Assembly: GCF_014876185.1 (NCBI RefSeq)
Contig: NZ_JADALJ010000001.1
Coordinates: 3,701,501 to 3,765,500, forward strand
Length of the DNA stretch: 64,000 nucleotides
Source: Rufibacter sp. LB8
GTDB taxonomy: Bacteria; Bacteroidota; Bacteroidia; Cytophagales; Hymenobacteraceae
Reading direction: 5' to 3'
Both the position numbers and the translations under genes were made by a program. The notes beneath the pieces were generated by a model. The model had not been told where the DNA came from and searched no databases. It saw only the letters and a list, made by a program, of their open reading frames with translations. Positions 52,215-60,764 of this stretch are shown piece by piece; positions within the stretch are counted from its first letter, which is position 1, and each line of letters starts with the position of its first letter.

Positions 52215-53342
52215 CTATATTAAATTGTCTATTACAATTCCTTCTGTACGTATCTTATATTGTTCAATTCTTGCAAGAAGGTCAGTTAGTTTTTGAGCAA
52301 CTGCGGCTATTTCTGCATCTGTGTCAAACTTGAAATATATCAATCTGTCATTTCTTTCAAAATTTTCGAGGGGCTGTGGCAAAAAGTCTTTGTTCTGACA
52401 CATAATGTTGAAAAGATACTCTGCTGATTGGTTGTTTCTGCCGAAAAGCTGAATTTCCCAACCATTAATATCGATACATGTGTCAATTGATATAAAATAT
52501 AAGTTGTTTATTTTGTAATCATGTACTAATGCTAATTTATTGTGACCTTCTCTCCTTCCATCCCAAATCCATTGTTTTTTGACTAGAGGAGCAAACTCAC
52601 TTTGTGGTAAAGTCTCGTTCAATCTATATACTTGCTGATATAGTGAGTTCCTGTATGATGTAAAACCATCTGTTAATTCTTGAATTGCTTCTGAATTATT
52701 TTTAAAAAATGCCCATAAGGCTCTGTTTTCCATAGTTTTTGGAGTTAAGTTTTCTATAGTTTTCATGAAATCATTTAAATGATTGACATAACTCAAATTG
52801 TTGCTACTTAAGTGCTTGCCAATATTCTTTTTGATGTTCAAGAAAATTTGCTCGTAAGTAATATTAATGAAATTGCTGTTGTTTATTTTTTCTATATCTT
52901 CTACAGAAGTTAATTTGTTTAAAGACAAAACAATACAGATTGGTTTGCGGGAATTGTAACAATATGAATTTACAGTATTGTTATAGTCTCCCAAGTCATT
53001 ATGTAAGTGATGGAAAATTTTGTTTTCAATTCCAATCGCATAATTTTCTGTTAGAATTAATAAGTCTAGCCTTTTGTCATTTATGGTTTTAATCTCCCTA
53101 AGAATTTCGACTTCTTCAAAGTCTATATCAAATTTAAAATTCTTATCAATTAGGCGGGCTAAGGAATTAATTACTAAATCTTTTAATTCATGTTCATTTT
53201 TTGGATTGAGATAGAATTTTAAAATGTTACTACAAACATTTTCATAATGTGGATACCCAGAAATCTCCATAAAAGTCCGAGTTCTTTTAATTCGTGGTAT
53301 GGATTTAAAATCTAGTAAAACCTTTGTATAGTCTTTTTGCAT
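52215..53342 (-). CDS. PD-(D/E)XK nuclease superfamily protein, AT-rich
   Basis: 375 residues. KRLDLLILTENYAIGIENKI (D, then E-x-K) is the core motif of the PD-(D/E)XK fold. Upstream LKFYLNPKNEHELKDLVINSLARL is the helix usually preceding it in PDDEXK_4-type proteins. The C-terminal half is unknown. The gene is strikingly AT-rich (many Asn, Ile and Lys codons) compared with both neighbours, so it is probably acquired. Proteins of this type occur as lone accessory genes in defence or mobile regions; no partner methylase or ATPase is present. Confidence 0.78.
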   Translation of the reverse strand: MQKDYTKVLLDFKSIPRIKRTRTFMEISGYPHYENVCSNILKFYLNPKNEHELKDLVINSLARLIDKNFKFDIDFEEVEILREIKTINDKRLDLLILTENYAIGIENKIFHHLHNDLGDYNNTVNSYCYNSRKPICIVLSLNKLTSVEDIEKINNSNFINITYEQIFLNIKKNIGKHLSSNNLSYVNHLNDFMKTIENLTPKTMENRALWAFFKNNSEAIQELTDGFTSYRNSLYQQVYRLNETLPQSEFAPLVKKQWIWDGRREGHNKLALVHDYKINNLYFISIDTCIDINGWEIQLFGRNNQSAEYLFNIMCQNKDFLPQPLENFERNDRLIYFKFDTDAEIAAVAQKLTDLLARIEQYKIRTEGIVIDNLI

Positions 53343-53401
53343 GGTGTATTTTTAAAATGATAACTACATTAAATATTTAGATAATTTTTTCCCAATTATA
53401 A

Positions 53402-53446
53402 ACAAAAAAAGCCGGACAGCATCCTCAAGATACCGTTCGGCTTTCA
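53402..53446 (-). terminator. terminator of the gldE-gldD unit
   Basis: AAAGCCGAACGGTATC pairs imperfectly with GATGCTGTCCGGCTTT on the minus strand, followed by TTTTGTTT. Confidence 0.75.
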
Positions 53447-53462
53447 CATTTCCTTTCTCGCT

Positions 53463-53507
53463 TTCCCGTTTTGGGCTTCATTTCCAGAAATGAGCCCGAA
53501 AACGGAA
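53463..53507. repeat. family-P intergenic palindrome
   Basis: TTCCCGTTTTGGGCTTCATT with GAAATGAGCCCGAAAACGGA, just behind the gldD stop. Confidence 0.85.
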
Positions 53508-53510
53508 AAT

Positions 53511-54116
53511 CTACTTCTTCACCTGGTCTGTCCAGTGCAGGGTGTTCAGTAAATGCACGATGTCTTTTTTCATATACTCAATCACGGGGGCCAGCGAGTC
53601 ATTGGCGGTGGAGGTTCTGAAGTAGAGGGCGCCCCTGAAGAAATGCTTGCTGCTGTCGGTTAGGTAGAACTGGAACTGGCTGGGGACTTCGCCCTCTAGT
53701 TCAAACACGCTGGCCGTGATGCCAGTGGGCGTCTGGATCTGGCTTTCCTCAATGGCGTAGGCTTTAATCTGGTGCCGGCCGGTGAGCTTGCGCGCGTCTT
53801 CCACCAAGTCATTGAACACTTTGGGATCTTGGTTAAAGTTCTTGTAGGTAAGCTGCACGTTGGCCTTGAACTGCGGGTAATACAGGTCTATCCAGTGCGG
53901 TTCAGCCAGGCGAGAGGAATCTTTGAGCACCTTGGCGTATACTGAGTGCTCAAACGTGTACGGGTGCTTTTCTTGCAGGGGCTGGTATTTGGCCTGCGGC
54001 AGGTCAATGCGGTTGTAGCCTTTGGGCTTGGGCGTGTAGTCATCAGAGGCACAACTGGCCAAAAATAAACTGACGCAGAAGGCCGCAGCCGCAAACAGGG
54101 ATTTGCTATTCTTCAT
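53511..54116 (-). CDS. gldD: gliding-motility lipoprotein GldD
   Basis: 201 residues from the ATG at 54116; the 8 extra codons upstream overlap gldE. Signal peptide with lipobox FLASCAS. The mature part starts with YTPKPKGYNRIDLPQAKYQPL, a hallmark of GldD, and contains PQFKANVQLTYKNF, LTGRHQIKAYAIEESQIQTP, and FFRGALYFRTSTANDSLAPVI. GldD is needed for gliding and is often linked to the type IX secretion machinery. The start overlaps the gldE end by 11 bases. Confidence 0.93.
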   Translation of the reverse strand: MKNSKSLFAAAAFCVSLFLASCASDDYTPKPKGYNRIDLPQAKYQPLQEKHPYTFEHSVYAKVLKDSSRLAEPHWIDLYYPQFKANVQLTYKNFNQDPKVFNDLVEDARKLTGRHQIKAYAIEESQIQTPTGITASVFELEGEVPSQFQFYLTDSSKHFFRGALYFRTSTANDSLAPVIEYMKKDIVHLLNTLHWTDQVKK

Positions 54117-55458
54117 TGTTGTGGTGCGGCACCGTTTCATGCACGCGTACTTGCTTTATTTTTTTACTGTCGGCGGCTTCAATCTTGAACACGTAGGGCC
54201 CTAGCGTAATCTCCTCGCCGGTATGCGGAATGCGGGAGAACAGCCGCAGCATGAGCCCCGCCACCGATTCCACTTCCTGGCGCACGTCTTTCAGAAGTTC
54301 GGCGGGTGGGTCTACAATCTTGCAGAAATCATGCAGAGAGGTGCGGCCCTCAAACAGGAACGTGTGATCATCTATACGCGTATAGTAATGGTCCTCTTCG
54401 TCGTCTAATTCGTCATGTATTTCGCCTACAATTTCCTCAATCACATCTTCCAGGGTCAATAAACCGGTGGTGTCGCCGTATTCATTTACCACAATGGCCA
54501 TGTGCACGCGGCGTTCCTGGAATTCGCGGAGCAGTTCGTCAATCTTTTTGGTCTCGGGTACAAAGTACGGTGTTCTGATCAGGTTCTGCCAGACAAAATC
54601 CTGGGGCGCGGTAAGGTACGGCAACAAATCTTTCACATACAGCACCCCGTCCATTTTGTCCAGCCCATCAGTAAACACCGGAATTCTGGAATAGCCGTGC
54701 TGCTGAATCTGCTTGATAAGGGCCGGAAAAGGCAAGCGCCGCTGAAACGCCACCACTTCCACCTTGGAGCGCATGATCTGCCGAACGGTAATGGAGCTGA
54801 AATTCACGATGGCCTTCAGCAAGCCTTTTTCCTGCGGCGACATGGGCTGGTTGTTGGCGGTCTGGTCCAGACTATTGGTCAGTTCTTCGGCGGCGGTGGG
54901 TGCGCCAAAGGCGGTTCTGGTGCGCTGGGTCATGTTCCGGAGCGGCAGGAACACCGCCACAAACGGGGCGCCCAGGGTGTTGGCCATTTGGGTAATGGGG
55001 AAGAACGCCGGCTGACCGTCGGTGCCCTGATGCTTGCCCCAGGCAACAGCCATGGTCTTGACCAGCCACAAAGCAAGCGCCAGGCCGCTGGCCAACCATA
55101 ACAGGTGCTGCCAATCAAATGCCTCTAAAATAGTGGTGGTGAAAAACCGATAAGCACAGAATGCCAGCAGCAAATGCAACAGACTGTTCACAAACACGCC
55201 GGCCAGTACTACCTTTTCTGGGGTTTGCAGCAAATTCTGCAGCTTGGCGCCTTCTTTGGTGCCCAAGGGTTTGTCTTGGTAGGGTGCTAAAAAGCGCTGG
55301 AACGAGGCCATGGCGGCCGTAAGCAGGAAAATGGAAATGAAAAGCAGGCCCGCCACGGCCAGCAGGCCATACGCTTGGGACTGATTGCTTTCAGTGAGGG
55401 TGAAAAGAAGCGGAGAGCCCCAACTGGAGGGCTCTCCTAAGGGAGGTATACTTTCCAA
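54106..55458 (-). CDS. gldE: gliding-motility-associated protein GldE (CNNM/CorC-type)
   Basis: 450 residues. The N-terminal half has about three to four membrane helices (LLAVAGLLFISIFLLTAA, VVLAGVFVNSLLHLLLAFCA, LASGLALALWLVKTMAV) forming a CNNM/DUF21-like domain. Then come two CBS domains (IPVFTDGLDKMDGVLYVKDLL, AIVVNEYGDTTGLLTLEDVIEEIVGEI) and a CorC/HlyC domain near the C-terminus. This is the architecture of putative ion transporters and of GldE. Overlaps gldD; about 30 bases after ssb. Confidence 0.92.
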   Translation of the reverse strand: MESIPPLGEPSSWGSPLLFTLTESNQSQAYGLLAVAGLLFISIFLLTAAMASFQRFLAPYQDKPLGTKEGAKLQNLLQTPEKVVLAGVFVNSLLHLLLAFCAYRFFTTTILEAFDWQHLLWLASGLALALWLVKTMAVAWGKHQGTDGQPAFFPITQMANTLGAPFVAVFLPLRNMTQRTRTAFGAPTAAEELTNSLDQTANNQPMSPQEKGLLKAIVNFSSITVRQIMRSKVEVVAFQRRLPFPALIKQIQQHGYSRIPVFTDGLDKMDGVLYVKDLLPYLTAPQDFVWQNLIRTPYFVPETKKIDELLREFQERRVHMAIVVNEYGDTTGLLTLEDVIEEIVGEIHDELDDEEDHYYTRIDDHTFLFEGRTSLHDFCKIVDPPAELLKDVRQEVESVAGLMLRLFSRIPHTGEEITLGPYVFKIEAADSKKIKQVRVHETVPHHNNEE

Positions 55459-55487
55459 AGTATAAGCGTTAGTTCAACAAATAGGGA

Positions 55488-56009
55488 TTAGAACGGCAGA
55501 TCGTCGGGCTCAGCGTCATAAGAAGAAGAGGCCGAAGCTCTGCCGCCGCTGGTTTCTTTGGCCGCCCCGCCACCGCTGTTGCCACCGTTGCTAGCCGACA
55601 TGTTACCACCGCCGCCGCTGTTAGAAGATTCATTGCTGTAGCTTCCGCCACCGCCGCCGTTTTGGGACCCGCCTTCGTTGCGGCTGCCCAGCATGGTCAT
55701 GTTGTCGGCCACAATCTCGGTGCTGTAGCGCTGCACGCCTTCTTTGTCCTGGTAGCTGTTGGTCCTGATCTTGCCCTCAATGTACACCGACTGGCCTTTT
55801 TTAAGGTATTTCTCAGACACCTCTGCTAGGCCGCGCCACAACACTATGTTATGCCATTCTGTACGCTCCTGGCGCTCGCCGTTCTTGTCTTTGAAGGTCT
55901 CAGAAGTAGCCAACGGGAAGCGGGCCACAGCCACACCACCTTCTAAATGACGCACTTCGGGGTCTTTGCCCAGGTTGCCAATCAAGATTACTTTGTTAAT
56001 GCTTGCCAT
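55488..56009 (-). CDS. ssb: single-stranded DNA-binding protein
   Basis: 173 residues. OB-fold N-terminus ([68 protein letters not shown]), then a Gly/Ser/Asn-rich linker and the acidic tail EPDDLPF that recruits partner proteins. Binds ssDNA as a tetramer in replication and repair. Lies between mutY and gldE on the same strand, an arrangement I recall as common in Bacteroidetes. Confidence 0.96.
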   Translation of the reverse strand: MASINKVILIGNLGKDPEVRHLEGGVAVARFPLATSETFKDKNGERQERTEWHNIVLWRGLAEVSEKYLKKGQSVYIEGKIRTNSYQDKEGVQRYSTEIVADNMTMLGSRNEGGSQNGGGGGSYSNESSNSGGGGNMSASNGGNSGGGAAKETSGGRASASSSYDAEPDDLPF

Positions 56010-56109
56010 AGGGTTTATAAAGGGGGTACAAACTTATTTATCAGGAGCTACCTTGAATTCTTGCCTTCGCGCCGCGAAATCAGACTTCAAATATGCTCTT
56101 ACAATATAA

Positions 56110-57186
56110 CTAAAAAAAGCGTTCTCTCAAAAAAGAATCAATAAGCACCGGCTTGGGCAAGGCCTCTATCTGGTCCAGTGAATATAGCTGCAAGCCTATG
56201 TTCTCTAGCTGCTCCTCCCTTAAACGGCTGGGCAACGAAACCAGATAAAATTGCGCGAAGATTTTTTGATGGCTCAGCACATGCTTGTACACTTTGCCGG
56301 TGCTCACCAGCGTGGTAGCAGGTTCTGCAAGCAAATGCCCGGCCTGTTGCTGCAAGGTTTCTGGCGGCAAAGCCCTGGTCTCGGTTTCTAAGCTATAAAA
56401 ATCATAGAGGCTCTGCCAGATGTCGTTGCCCGGGCGTTTGCGCAGATAAAGGCCGTTTTCATGCTGAAGTACCAGGTAATGGAAAAACCGTTCGCGGCTG
56501 CTTTTGGCCTTCTCTTTCACGGGTAGCACGTTCACCAAGCCATGCTGAAACGCATAGCACGTCTGCTGCAGCGGGCAGAAAAGGCAATCTGGGGCTACCG
56601 GCGTGCACTGAATAGCCCCAAACTCCATAATGGCCTGGTTAAAGGTGTCTGGTTCTGCGGCCGGAATCAAGTCATTGGCCAGTTGCTCAAACACTTTTTT
56701 GCTGGCAGGGGCTGCAATGTTTTCGTGCCTGCCGAAGACCCGGGCCAAGACCCGGTACACGTTGCCGTCCAGCACGGCCACGGGTTCTCTGTAAGCAAAA
56801 GATGCAATGGCCGCCGCGGTATAACTGCCTACGCCCTTGAGCTGTAACAGACCCTGGTATGATTCAGGAAACCGCCCCCCAAATTCAGTCACTACTTGTT
56901 TGGCCGTGAAGTGCAGGTTGCGGGCCCGCGAGTAATACCCAAGGCCTTGCCACAGGCGCAATACTTCGTCTTCTGGGGCGTTAGCTAAAGCGTGGACCGT
57001 GGGGTAACTCTCTATGAATCTGAGGTAATACGGCAAGCCCTGGCGCACGCGCGTCTGCTGCAGGATCACCTCAGACAGCCAGATGGCGTAAGGGTCTGTG
57101 GTTTCGCGCCAGGGCAAAGGGCGGCGGTGGCGGTGGTACCAGGCAATAAGCGTTTGGCTGAAAAAAGAAGGCGAGGCTGCGGCCAT
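56110..57186 (-). CDS. mutY: A/G-specific adenine glycosylase
   Basis: 358 residues. HhH-GPD fold: PYAIWLSEVILQQTRVRQG, the VGSYTAAAIASFAYREPVAVLDGNVYRVLARVFG helix-hairpin-helix with catalytic Asp, and a 4Fe-4S cluster QCTPVAPDCLFCPLQQTC (C-x6-C-x2-C-x5-C). The C-terminal Nudix-like domain (about 225-355) recognises 8-oxoG. It removes adenine mispaired with 8-oxoguanine. Divergent from the HU gene. The gap of about 100 bases to ssb holds no gene. Confidence 0.96.
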   Translation of the reverse strand: MAAASPSFFSQTLIAWYHRHRRPLPWRETTDPYAIWLSEVILQQTRVRQGLPYYLRFIESYPTVHALANAPEDEVLRLWQGLGYYSRARNLHFTAKQVVTEFGGRFPESYQGLLQLKGVGSYTAAAIASFAYREPVAVLDGNVYRVLARVFGRHENIAAPASKKVFEQLANDLIPAAEPDTFNQAIMEFGAIQCTPVAPDCLFCPLQQTCYAFQHGLVNVLPVKEKAKSSRERFFHYLVLQHENGLYLRKRPGNDIWQSLYDFYSLETETRALPPETLQQQAGHLLAEPATTLVSTGKVYKHVLSHQKIFAQFYLVSLPSRLREEQLENIGLQLYSLDQIEALPKPVLIDSFLRERFF

Positions 57187-57279
57187 GCAAGGGGTTTAAC
57201 GTGTTGGTTTGCTGCTATTACGCTGTGGCAAGTTCAACAGATTTTTAAATAAATAGTTTTTCTAACCAAAAAAGGCCCT

Positions 57280-57287
57280 TACCTTTG
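57280..57287 (+). promoter_or_regulatory. -7 promoter element of the HU gene
   Basis: TACCTTTG fits TAnnTTTG, with a T-rich AGTTTTT about 17 bases upstream as a possible -33 box; then TGCCCCC. Confidence 0.55.
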
Positions 57288-57365
57288 TGCCCCCGTTTGA
57301 GGGGTGCCGTAGCAATGCGGTAAAGACAAGACAAAATTACTCAATTACTTAAAATCAGTTAAAAA

Positions 57366-57671
57366 GTGACTAAAGCAGAAGTTATATCAGAGATTGCGGA
57401 TAAGACAGGGATTGAGAAATCTGACGTTGCGGCTACAGTAGAGGCATTCTTCAAAGTAGTGAAGGATTCTATGGCCGATGGTAATAACATCTACGTGCGT
57501 GGCTTTGGAAGCTTTGTGAACAAGAAGCGCGCTAAAAAAGTGGCCCGTAACATTTCCAAAAACACCTCTATCATCATTGACGAGCACTTTATTCCTAGCT
57601 TCAAGCCTTCTAAGACGTTTGTAGCCAAAATCAAGAACAGCAAGAAGATCAAAGAAGCCGTAGTTTCCTAG
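57366..57671 (+). CDS. HU-family DNA-binding protein
   Basis: 101 residues starting with GTG at 57366. TKAEVISEIADKTGIEKSDVAATVEAFF forms the dimerising helices; NIYVRGFGSFVNKKRAKKVARNISKNTSI is the strand with the DNA-binding arm (the usual RKGRNPxT is replaced by a divergent sequence); IPSFKPSKTFVAKIK closes the fold. Nucleoid-associated architectural protein. The alternative start is unusual but no ATG precedes it in frame. Divergently transcribed from mutY. Confidence 0.93.
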   Translation: MTKAEVISEIADKTGIEKSDVAATVEAFFKVVKDSMADGNNIYVRGFGSFVNKKRAKKVARNISKNTSIIIDEHFIPSFKPSKTFVAKIKNSKKIKEAVVS

Positions 57672-57730
57672 TTTTTAGTATCTTTACCCCCTAACTCATT
57701 GTTTTATAATTATTTCCGGTCAAGTAGCGT

Positions 57731-58633
57731 ATGTCAAAAGGTAAGATAGCCCTGGTTGTAACGGCTGTGGTGCTCGTCGTGCTCATGGCGCTGTTGCCCA
57801 AAGTAATCATCAACAAAGAGAAAGGGGCCGGTGAATTTGCCGCAGCCGGCGCAACTGCCACTCCTGACGCGTCAGACCATGACCCCAACCATCCGGGCCA
57901 TGAGGACCACGCCACAGAGGCAGCTGCCCCAGCAAACGCAAACCCCGCCAACGCCCACATTGTAGCCAGCCCCGCGCAGTTGAAAGAAATTGCTGACATG
58001 CGGGCCAAGTTCAACCGGGAGGCCAACAGCCAGGCCAAAGCCAAACTAGCTGATGAACTGGCGCAGAAATACGCGGCCATTGCCAAGCATGACAGCGCCG
58101 GGTACTTCTACGAGCAGGTGGCCCAGGTAAAGCCAGGTGAGCAGAGTTTCAGGAAAGCAGCCGACCAGTACTTTGAGGCGTTCACCTTTGCGGCAACGCA
58201 GGAGCGATCTGCCCAATTAAGCCAGAAAGCCCAGAGCCTGTACCAACAGGTCCTGAAAAACAACCCGGCCAACCTGAACGCCAAAACCAACCTGGCCATG
58301 ACCTACATTGCCGGCCCAACGCCCATGCAGGGCATCACGCTGCTGCGCGAAGTGCTAGCCGCTGACCCTAAAAATGAGAAGGCCATTTTCAACCTGGGGG
58401 TTTTGTCTATGCAGTCCAACCAATATGAGCGGGCGGTAGAGCGTTTCAGGGAGTTATTGGCCGTGAACCCCAACCACGTAGACGGTACGTTCTACCTGGG
58501 TGTGTCATTGGCCGAGACCGGCAAAAAGCAAGAAGCGCAGAAAGCGTTTCTGAAAGTAAAGGAACTGAGCAAAGAGCCCGAGGTATTGGCATCTGTAGAC
58601 AGTTACCTGCAACGCCTCAACAGCGCCGAGTAA
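57731..58633 (+). CDS. TPR-repeat membrane-anchored protein
   Basis: 300 residues. One N-terminal membrane helix (IALVVTAVVLVVLMALL) points the rest to the periplasm. A His/Asp/Pro-rich linker (DHDPNHPGHEDH) follows, which could bind metal. From about residue 85 there are TPR helices with clear signature pairs (AKYAAIAKHDSAGYFYEQ, LAMTYIAG, AIFNLGVLSMQSNQYERAVERFRELL, VDGTFYLGVSLAETGKKQEAQKAF). Probably a scaffold in envelope assembly or division. Same strand as the COX24-type and RNase G genes. Confidence 0.85.
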   Translation: MSKGKIALVVTAVVLVVLMALLPKVIINKEKGAGEFAAAGATATPDASDHDPNHPGHEDHATEAAAPANANPANAHIVASPAQLKEIADMRAKFNREANSQAKAKLADELAQKYAAIAKHDSAGYFYEQVAQVKPGEQSFRKAADQYFEAFTFAATQERSAQLSQKAQSLYQQVLKNNPANLNAKTNLAMTYIAGPTPMQGITLLREVLAADPKNEKAIFNLGVLSMQSNQYERAVERFRELLAVNPNHVDGTFYLGVSLAETGKKQEAQKAFLKVKELSKEPEVLASVDSYLQRLNSAE

Positions 58634-58673
58634 ACAAGAGTCAAAATATTTTCAACCATAAAAAATCAATACT

Positions 58674-58763
58674 ATGCCTTGCGGTAAAAAAAGAAAAAGA
58701 CATAAGATTGCTACTCACAAGAGAAAGAAGCGTCTTAGAAAGAATAGACATAAGAAAAAATAG
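58674..58763 (+). CDS. AURKAIP1/COX24-domain mini-protein
   Basis: 29 residues, extremely basic, starting MPCGKKRKRHKIATHK and ending in NRHKKK. This matches what I know of the bacterial COX24/AURKAIP1 C-terminal domain, the family of mitochondrial ribosomal protein mS38, which in Bacteroidetes is a lone peptide of about 30 residues. Probably a small ribosomal-subunit-associated protein. The ATG at 58674 lies 40 bases after the TPR gene stop, and the next gene (RNase G) begins about 90 bases later, so all three are likely one unit. Confidence 0.8.
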   Translation: MPCGKKRKRHKIATHKRKKRLRKNRHKKK

Positions 58764-58851
58764 GCATTCGCTTATTTAACTACTAGCCCACATTGCCGCC
58801 TTGCGGTGATGCTGGGCTTTGGTATATTCTTCTAACTTAGACACTAAGACA

Positions 58852-60456
58852 TTGAGTAACGAATTAATTATTAATTCTACTCAAGATGGAGAACGAATAG
58901 CCCTTCTGCAGGACAAGCGCCTGGTAGAGTATCACTTTGATAGAAATGATACCAACTACTCTGTAGGAGACATTTTTCTGGGAACCGTGAAGAAAGTGAT
59001 GCCCGGTCTGAACGCAGCGTTCATTGACATTGGCTACACCAAAGACGCGTTCCTGCACTACCATGATTTAGGGGAGAACATCAAGACTCTCAATAAATAC
59101 GTGAAAGCGGTGCAGACCCAGAAAAACACGTCTACCAAGCTAACCGGCCAGAAGTTTGAACCCGAGATAGACAAGTTGGGCAAAATGGCTGATGTCCTTA
59201 AAAAAGGGCAGCAGATCTTGGTCCAGATTGTAAAGGAGCCAATCTCCACCAAAGGGCCCCGGCTCTCTTGTGAGATTTCTCTGGCAGGCCGCTACCTGGT
59301 GCTGGTGCCATTTTCTAACACGGTAAGCGTGTCTAAGAAAATAGTGAGCAAAGAAGAGCGTACGCGTCTAAAGCGCCTCATTATGTCCATTAAACCGGAA
59401 AATTTTGGGGTGATCATCCGTACCGTGGCCGAAGGCCGCGAAGTGGCGGAACTAGACAAGGACCTCCGCGGCATGTTGGCTACCTGGGAAGAAGGCATCA
59501 CCAAATTGCGCACCGCCAAGGAGCGCGACAAGGTAATTGGGGAGCTAGGCCGCTCCTCCTCCATGTTGAGAGACATATTGAATGAAAGTTTTGACAGCAT
59601 TGTGGTGGATGACGCCAAATTACATGACGAAATCAAGACTTACATTGAGACCATTGCCCCAGACAAGCTGAAGATTCTGAAGCATTACTCGGGCAAAGTC
59701 AAGACCTTTGAACACTTTAACATTGAAAAGCAGCTGAAATCCCTGTTCGGGAAGACAGTGAGCATCCCGGGCGGCGGGTATCTGGTGATAGAACACACAG
59801 AGGCGCTGCACGTGGTAGATGTAAACAGCGGGAACAAATCCAACTCCGAGACGGACCAGGAAGCCACCGCTTTGAATGTGAACCTTACCGCGGCAAAAGA
59901 GGTAGCGCGTCAGTTGCGCCTCCGGGACCTGGGCGGGATCATTGTGATTGACTTCATTGACATGAAATCTGCCGAGAACCGCCAGAAAGTGTTTGATGTA
60001 GTCAAAGACGAGATGAAGAAAGACCGGTCTAAGTACACCGTGCTGCCCATCTCCAAGTTTGGTTTGTGCCAAATCACCCGCCAGCGCGTACGGCCTGAGC
60101 AGAACATTGTAACCGGCGAAGTTTGCCCCACCTGCCAAGGCAGCGGTAAAATCTCAGCCAGTATTTTGGTCACCGATGACATAGATCAGACCATTGAAGA
60201 TCTATTGACGCGGCAAAACCAGAAAAACATTAGCTTGTACGTGCACCCGTTCCTGCACGCGTACTACACCAAGGGCTTCATCTCCAAACAGCGGAGGTGG
60301 TTTTTGAAGTACATGAAGTGGGTGAACATTGTCAAAGACACGTCTTTGGCCCTCACAGACTTTAAAGTGATGGACGAACACGGCGACGAGATAGAATTGA
60401 AATCGGCGTATTCAGAAGTGAATGGTCTCCAGGACCGCGCCGTAGAAGCAGAATAG
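58852..60456 (+). CDS. rng: ribonuclease G/E family endoribonuclease
   Basis: 534 residues starting with TTG at 58852; the protein then begins MSNELIINSTQDGERIALL, the standard N-terminus of the Bacteroidetes form, while the open frame upstream (to 58819) has no similarity. S1 domain: GDIFLGTVKKVMPGLNAAFIDIG, inserted GTKGPR-like SRKGPR segment (EPISTKGPRLSCEISLAGRYLVLVP), catalytic VDVNSGNKSN and VIDFIDMK (Mg-binding Asp), and the Zn-link CPTCQGSGK. It processes rRNA and mRNA. Closes a strand-uniform group with a terminator after it. Confidence 0.94.
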   Translation: MSNELIINSTQDGERIALLQDKRLVEYHFDRNDTNYSVGDIFLGTVKKVMPGLNAAFIDIGYTKDAFLHYHDLGENIKTLNKYVKAVQTQKNTSTKLTGQKFEPEIDKLGKMADVLKKGQQILVQIVKEPISTKGPRLSCEISLAGRYLVLVPFSNTVSVSKKIVSKEERTRLKRLIMSIKPENFGVIIRTVAEGREVAELDKDLRGMLATWEEGITKLRTAKERDKVIGELGRSSSMLRDILNESFDSIVVDDAKLHDEIKTYIETIAPDKLKILKHYSGKVKTFEHFNIEKQLKSLFGKTVSIPGGGYLVIEHTEALHVVDVNSGNKSNSETDQEATALNVNLTAAKEVARQLRLRDLGGIIVIDFIDMKSAENRQKVFDVVKDEMKKDRSKYTVLPISKFGLCQITRQRVRPEQNIVTGEVCPTCQGSGKISASILVTDDIDQTIEDLLTRQNQKNISLYVHPFLHAYYTKGFISKQRRWFLKYMKWVNIVKDTSLALTDFKVMDEHGDEIELKSAYSEVNGLQDRAVEAE

Positions 60457-60477
60457 CCCCGGCTGTTCAAATGAACA

Positions 60478-60520
60478 TAAAAAGAGCCCCGCCTGTAAAA
60501 GCGGGGCTCTTTCTTTTTCC
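60478..60520 (+). terminator. terminator after rng
   Basis: AAAGAGCCCCGC pairs with GCGGGGCTCTTT; then CTTTTT. Confidence 0.87.
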
Positions 60521-60525
60521 TTATT

Positions 60526-60570
60526 TTCCGTTTTCGGCTCCGTTTCCAGAAATGAGCCCTAAAACGGAAA
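60526..60570. repeat. family-P intergenic palindrome
   Basis: TTCCGTTTTCGGCTCCGTTT with GAAATGAGCCCTAAAACGGA. Confidence 0.85.
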
Positions 60571-60585
60571 GCAATTTTACCTTAT

Positions 60586-60709
60586 CTGCCGCAAGTTTAG
60601 CGCGAGCGTAACTTGTGGCTGCACACGTTGTAAGTTTATAAACTTACATTCGTTTATAAGCTCACCAGATTTAAAACCACAAGTTACGCTATAGCTAAAC
60701 TTGCGGCAG
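60586..60709. repeat. nested inverted-repeat unit (miniature-element-like)
   Basis: Arms 60586-60618 and 60677-60709 match at 30 of 33 positions (CTGCCGCAAGTTTAGC outside, CGTAACTTGTGG inside). The middle holds the perfect 18-bp palindrome GTAAGTTTATAAACTTAC at 60630-60647. No ORF. Confidence 0.65.
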
Positions 60710-60718
60710 AAAAACATA

Positions 60719-60763
60719 TTCCTGTTTTCGGCTCCGTTTTCAGAAATGAGCCCCAAAACGGGA
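60719..60763. repeat. family-P intergenic palindrome
   Basis: TTCCTGTTTTCGGCTCCGTT with GAAATGAGCCCCAAAACGGG, directly before the end of the barrel gene. Confidence 0.85.
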
Positions 60764-60764
60764 A

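Larger units (their letters stand above)
60457..60764. other. repeat-filled intergenic region
   Basis: About 308 bases without a gene: terminator, palindrome, a nested inverted-repeat unit and a second palindrome, between convergent rng and the outer-membrane barrel gene. Confidence 0.7.
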
